Shown: positions 6,183-9,153 of the stretch, piece by piece
Layout: each line of letters starts with the position of its first letter
Position numbering within the stretch: the first letter of the stretch is position 1
DNA from: Desulfobulbus sp.
GTDB lineage: Bacteria > Desulfobacterota > Desulfobulbia > Desulfobulbales > Desulfobulbaceae
Assembly: GCA_030600525.1 (NCBI GenBank)
Contig: JAUVLX010000127.1
Coordinates: forward strand, 1 to 9,153
Length of the DNA stretch: 9,153 nucleotides
Reading direction: 5' to 3'
Made by a program: the position numbers and the translations under genes
The notes under the pieces: model-generated
What the model saw: the letters and a program-made list of their open reading frames with translations, nothing else
What the model was told of the DNA's origin: nothing
Database searches by the model: none

Positions 6183-6521
6183 AAGACCCGCATGGCCAGT
6201 CCTGACCAACATCCAAGGCTGACCATGCCTCCTCCACATCATATTTGGAGAGGCTGCCCTTTTCATTCATAAAACAAATCTCGCCACAAACACCTCCCGC
6301 TCCAACCACACATAACCTGTACATCTCCGACTGACCAAACATCCCAACATTTCCACAGAGATCGTACTCACCCAGCGATAAGCGCTCCCCGACCACAATA
6401 GCATCCCTTGATTTTCGGTACGTTGCGTGGATATTTTCCAATCCCCCGTTTTAATGCGGTTGAAAGCGACCTCTTCCCGACCTCGAACTGAGGCCTTACA
6501 AAGCACACAAAAGATGTACAT
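6169..6521 (-). pseudogene. Unrecognised small gene, apparently broken by a 1-base deletion in a G-run
   Basis: Two minus-strand frames with gene-like codon use join end to end. The first starts at ATG 6521, preceded by AGGAG (minus strand, 5-base spacing), and reads MYIFCVLCKASVRGREEVAF and on to the run of five C at 6443-6447 (G5 on the minus strand). The second frame opens immediately there, has no ATG or ribosome site of its own, and continues to a stop at 6169-6171. It includes RDAIVVGERLSLGEYDLCG and GAGGVCGEICFMNEKG. One extra G would fuse them into a single protein of about 117 residues with an N-terminal CxxC (FCVLC). I do not recognise the family. A homopolymer sequencing error or a slippage switch would look the same. 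The 3' end overlaps the ferredoxin gene by 14 bases. The rest of the 6183-6690 gap holds the wtpA promoter. Confidence 0.5.
6190..6228. other. Inverted repeat downstream of the ferredoxin gene
   Basis: GCATGGCCAG (6190-6199) and CTGACCATGC (6219-6228) pair with one mismatch around a 19-base loop, starting 8 bases after the ferredoxin stop. There is no T-run, so it is not a standard terminator, but it may protect the 3' end of the ferredoxin mRNA. It also lies inside the tail of the minus-strand broken frame. Confidence 0.35.
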
Positions 6522-6607
6522 CAATGCTCCTGCTGCTCGCATCGCTGTAAGTAACAGTTTGCCTTGGTTATACCTTTTCTTTTTTTATGTGCATATACTC
6601 TTTTTGC

Positions 6608-6635
6608 TTGACCCATGAGTTCCCTAAATTATACC
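6608..6635 (+). promoter_or_regulatory. Candidate promoter of the wtpABC operon
   Basis: TTGACC (6608-6613) and TATACC (6630-6635) are separated by 16 bases, and the start of wtpA is 55 bases downstream. The -35 matches consensus at four to five positions. A second TTATACC occurs upstream in a GGTTATACC context near 6568-6576. No recognisable ModE-type or TunR-type operator was identified with confidence. Confidence 0.5.
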
Positions 6636-6690
6636 GTGCCTCAAAATCGACAGGTTACCCATCCACCATATTCATTTACTGGAGTATCTT

Positions 6691-7671
6691 ATGCAAAAAC
6701 GAAACAACCTTCTTCACTACTGCCTGGTACTGGCGGTAACATTTCTGTTTACCCAACCTGCGCTTGCAGCAGACAAGGAAAAACTGATCATTTTCCATGC
6801 TGGCAGCCTTTCCGTTCCATTCAAGAAAATTGAAAAACAATTTGAAGCACAGCACCCCACTATTGATGTCCTCCGCGAATTTGGCGGCAGCACCAAAATG
6901 GCACGCATGATTTCTGAACTGGGCAAGCCGGCTGACATCATGGCTTCTGCAGACTATGTGGTTATCGATAAAAACCTGATCCCCAAATTTGCAGATGCCA
7001 ACATCCGCTTTGCGACCAACCAGATGGTTCTCTGCTATACTGACAAGAGTAGATATGCAAATGAAATCAACAGCAAAAACTGGACTGAAATCCTTACCAA
7101 GTCAGATGTGGTCTGGGGCCACTCAGATCCTAACCTTGACCCTTGCGGTTACCGAAGCTTGATGGTCCTTCAGCTTGCTGAAAAATATTACAAAAAAGAA
7201 GGACTCTACAAGACCTTGATCCAGCAACGCAAAAAACAATGGATTCGTCCTAAATCAGTAGAACTGATTTCTCTGCTCCAGTCTGGCAACATGGACTATG
7301 CCTGGGAATACCTCTCTGTAGCTGTACAGCATAACCTGAAGTATGTAACTCTGGAGAACCAAATCAACCTCAGCGACTACAGTCATAACGATTTCTACAA
7401 AAACGCCACAGTTGAAGTAAGTGGTAAAAAGCCTGGAACCACCATCGAGAGAAAGGGCAAGTCCATCACCTACGGCATCACCTTGTTGAAAAATGCCCAA
7501 AACCCAGAAGCAGCAGATATGTTTCTCCAGTACCTCCTGGACCCCAATGGTGGAATGGCAGTACTCAAGGAAATGGGACAACCGCCTTTTATTCCGGCCC
7601 GGATTGCATCCGAAGAAATGAAAGGCAAACTGTCTAAAGAATTGCAGGCATTAGTAGAAGTTAAAAATTGA
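6691..7671 (+). CDS. wtpA: Tungstate ABC transporter substrate-binding protein WtpA
   Basis: This 326-residue exported binding protein has an N-terminal signal peptide (basic MQKRNN, hydrophobic core to about 20, cleavage probably after QPALA or ALAA near 26-27). The mature part has the WtpA/archaeal ModA hallmarks: IIFHAGSLSVPF at 33-44, REFGGSTKMARMISELGKPAD at 62-82 with Ser67, ASADYVVID at 85-93, HSDPNLDPCGYRS at 144-156 and WEYLSVAVQH at 205-214. In the Archaeoglobus homologue the oxyanion is held six-coordinate, with Asp and Glu side chains as extra ligands. Here Glu206 and an Asp of the DPNLDP loop (D146 or D150) are the likely equivalents. It captures tungstate, and less likely molybdate, in the periplasm. 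ATG 6691 follows GGAG (6681-6684) with 6 bases of spacing. wtpB and wtpC follow. Confidence 0.93.
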   Translation: MQKRNNLLHYCLVLAVTFLFTQPALAADKEKLIIFHAGSLSVPFKKIEKQFEAQHPTIDVLREFGGSTKMARMISELGKPADIMASADYVVIDKNLIPKFADANIRFATNQMVLCYTDKSRYANEINSKNWTEILTKSDVVWGHSDPNLDPCGYRSLMVLQLAEKYYKKEGLYKTLIQQRKKQWIRPKSVELISLLQSGNMDYAWEYLSVAVQHNLKYVTLENQINLSDYSHNDFYKNATVEVSGKKPGTTIERKGKSITYGITLLKNAQNPEAADMFLQYLLDPNGGMAVLKEMGQPPFIPARIASEEMKGKLSKELQALVEVKN

Positions 7672-7715
7672 TGGCGTCGTAACATTCCATCACATTCCAA
7701 TAGTAAGTACGAGTA

Positions 7716-7748
7716 GACCTGCCGGGAACATAGAGTCACCGGCAGGTC
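7716..7748 (+). promoter_or_regulatory. Strong intercistronic hairpin between wtpA and wtpB
   Basis: GACCTGCCGG (7716-7725) and CCGGCAGGTC (7739-7748) are perfect 10 bp complements around a 13-base loop. There is no T-run, and the ribosome site of wtpB starts 4 bases later, so it is not a terminator. Such a structure between a binding-protein gene and its permease gene commonly stabilises the upstream mRNA or reduces downstream translation, giving more WtpA than WtpBC. That role is inferred here. Confidence 0.65.
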
Positions 7749-7763
7749 GATCGGAGAACAGTT

Positions 7764-8558
7764 TTGACCCAAAAGTACAGTTCTGGCCTTTTTACCCCAC
7801 TTTGTATAGCAGCAGGGACGATGGTGCTGCTTTTTATCCTGCTGCCACTGTTTGAAATGGTTTCCCAACCTTCCTTGAGTGATCTACGAGAAACCATTGC
7901 CGATGATGAGGTCAGATCGTCAATCTTTCTTTCGCTCTTCTGCTCCGCTTCGGCAGCCGCTATCTCTTTCATTTTTGGCACGCCCATGGCCTACCTGCTT
8001 GCCCGCACCGACTTTACCGGCAAAAAGATTGTTGAATCCATGATTGACCTGCCAATAATGATTCCCCACCCAGTGATAGGCATTGCTATTTTGAGCCTTT
8101 CCGGAAGAAACCACTGGTTAGGACAATTTTTCCAGGATGTTGGCATCCAGCTCCTTGGCACCAAAACCGGCATCATCACCGTACTCACCTTCGTGGCCCT
8201 CCCTTTCTACATCAACACGGCCAAGGCTGGTTTCCAGGGAGTTCCCTGCCGCCTGGAACAGGTGGCAAGAAGCCTTGGTGCCGGACAAAGCGCCACTTTT
8301 TTCCGAATTACCGTCCCCCTGACCTGGCGACATATGGTAACCGGCTTTATCATGAGTATGGCCAGAGCAATCAGCGAATTCGGTGCCGTGGTTATTGTCG
8401 CTTATCACCCAATGATTGCACCGGTCCTCATGTACGAACGGTTCACAGCCTACGGTCTTAAATATTCCCAGCCTGTTGCTGTTTGGCTTATCCTGATCTG
8501 CCTGGTATTATTCCTGCTTTTACGGGTAGTATCTTCACCGATTGGAAAGAAAAATTGA
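7764..8558 (+). CDS. wtpB: Tungstate ABC transporter permease WtpB
   Basis: This 264-residue inner-membrane permease has about six helices: 10-32, 52-80, 92-112, 133-150, 190-213 and 236-257. The cytoplasmic coupling (EAA) loop is visible at 165-187 (EQVARSLGAG, then RITVPL). RAISEFGAVVIVAY at 201-214 resembles the ARA.GEFGA segment of ModB-type permeases. It forms the channel that takes tungstate from WtpA and moves it using WtpC. The start is TTG at 7764, preceded by GGAGAA (7753-7758) with 5 bases of spacing. No ATG gives a complete first helix. A hairpin lies directly upstream, and the stop overlaps the start of wtpC. Permeases of the molybdate and sulfate systems are similar, but the WtpA partner decides the call. 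Confidence 0.9.
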   Translation: MTQKYSSGLFTPLCIAAGTMVLLFILLPLFEMVSQPSLSDLRETIADDEVRSSIFLSLFCSASAAAISFIFGTPMAYLLARTDFTGKKIVESMIDLPIMIPHPVIGIAILSLSGRNHWLGQFFQDVGIQLLGTKTGIITVLTFVALPFYINTAKAGFQGVPCRLEQVARSLGAGQSATFFRITVPLTWRHMVTGFIMSMARAISEFGAVVIVAYHPMIAPVLMYERFTAYGLKYSQPVAVWLILICLVLFLLLRVVSSPIGKKN

Positions 8559-9153
8559 TTCGAATTAACCAACTCACCTGCCAGTTTCCCAACTTTACGC
8601 TAGGGCCGATCGACCTCCACATAGAGCAGCAAGAATTTTTTATTCTTCTTGGTCCTACCGGGTCCGGCAAGACGGTCATCCTGGAATCTATCGCTGGTCT
8701 GCAGAAACCCCATAGCGGAGATATCTTTTTATTTGGTAAAGATGTCACGCGAGTGCCTCCTGAAAATCGTCAGGTCGGTATAGTATACCAGGATCAGGCA
8801 CTCTTCCCTCACCTGAGCGTGCAGGAAAACATAGAGTTCGGCCTTCGCTACCAAAAAGGCAACACCCAAGCAAGCAAGGAGGCGCTGGCCGGAATTATCG
8901 ACACCCTTGACCTGTCCCGCCACCTCAAAAAATCGACCACCAAACTCTCTGGGGGAGAAAAACAACGGGTGGCTCTTGCTCGCGCCCTGGCCATCCAACC
9001 GCAGGTACTCCTGCTGGACGAACCGCTCTCAGCAATAGATCCCTGTTTCCGTAGCGAGATCCAACGATTGCTCAGACAGCTCCATGAAACGCTTGCAACA
9101 ACCTTTCTCATGGTCACCCATGATTTTAACGAGGCATTTTACCTGGCCGATAC
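8555..9153 (+). CDS. wtpC: Tungstate ABC transporter ATP-binding protein WtpC, 3' end outside the window
   Basis: An open frame starts at TTG 8555, overlapping the wtpB stop as TTGA, and runs to the window end without a stop (199 codons). All ABC ATPase motifs are present in order: Walker A GPTGSGKT at 33-40, Q-loop YQDQ with Gln79, signature LSGGE at 131-135 followed by KQRVALARAL, Walker B VLLLDEP at 151-157, and H-loop THD with His189. The missing part should be the rest of the nucleotide-binding domain and possibly a regulatory domain. It powers tungstate import on the cytoplasmic side of WtpB. GGAAAGA (8544-8550) is a modest ribosome site, and the 4-base overlap points to coupled translation with wtpB. 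Confidence 0.92.
   Translation, partial: MIRINQLTCQFPNFTLGPIDLHIEQQEFFILLGPTGSGKTVILESIAGLQKPHSGDIFLFGKDVTRVPPENRQVGIVYQDQALFPHLSVQENIEFGLRYQKGNTQASKEALAGIIDTLDLSRHLKKSTTKLSGGEKQRVALARALAIQPQVLLLDEPLSAIDPCFRSEIQRLLRQLHETLATTFLMVTHDFNEAFYLAD

Noticed and set aside
6183..6690. Molybdenum or tungsten cofactor riboswitch upstream of wtpA
   Set aside because: Its position makes it plausible, but I could not match the conserved features of that riboswitch class, and the region is better explained by a broken minus-strand frame and a simple promoter.
1..9153. CRISPR array, tRNA or rRNA genes
   Set aside because: No regularly spaced short repeats, no tRNA-like cloverleaf or CCA end, and no rRNA-like conserved blocks were seen on either strand.

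Overview
The window looks like a chromosomal segment of an anaerobic sulfate-reducing or related Desulfobacterota, probably Desulfobulbales-like. This rests on a Desulfovibrio gigas-type single-cluster ferredoxin, a WtpABC tungstate importer, a sodium:solute symporter preceded by a one-helix accessory protein, moderate GC content and insertion-derived repeats. It is an inference from gene content; there is no rRNA or housekeeping marker to settle it.

Bases 1-1350 are gene-poor and repeat-rich. A possible minus-strand gene runs off the left edge. A 236 bp non-autonomous IS derivative (255-490, 13 bp perfect terminal inverted repeats, CTAA duplication) sits directly against the first of two 179 bp MITE-like repeats (495-673 and 1172-1350, about 92% identical, both flanked by TAA). 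Between the two repeats lie a 56-codon gene of unknown function (894-1064) and a strong bidirectional terminator (1101-1137). The second repeat is inserted exactly at the stop codon of the next gene.

Bases 1350-3913 form a transport and regulation unit. A minus-strand Lrp/AsnC regulator is divergent from a good sigma70-type promoter (TTGACT-17-TATAAA), which drives a small symporter accessory protein and an SSS-family Na+/solute symporter. The substrate is not evident; acetate, other short organic acids or amino acids are possible. A YitT-family membrane protein (3973-4839) follows on the same strand. It converges, with a 3 bp gap, on a YiiX/YebB-like permuted NlpC/P60 hydrolase (4843-5592, minus).

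Bases 5593-9153 hold iron-sulfur and tungsten functions: a ferredoxin (5994-6182), a minus-strand reading frame that appears broken by one missing G in a homopolymer (6169-6521), and the operon wtpA-wtpB-wtpC. WtpA binds tungstate in the periplasm, WtpB is the permease and WtpC (cut by the window end) the ATPase. A 10 bp perfect hairpin lies between wtpA and wtpB, and both wtpB and wtpC start with TTG. Tungstate import probably supplies tungsten enzymes such as formate dehydrogenase or aldehyde:ferredoxin oxidoreductase, though neither is in the window.

I found no clearly new defence or mobile system. The most unusual items are the nested insertions around the lrp terminator, the frameshifted unknown gene and the two unrecognised small proteins.
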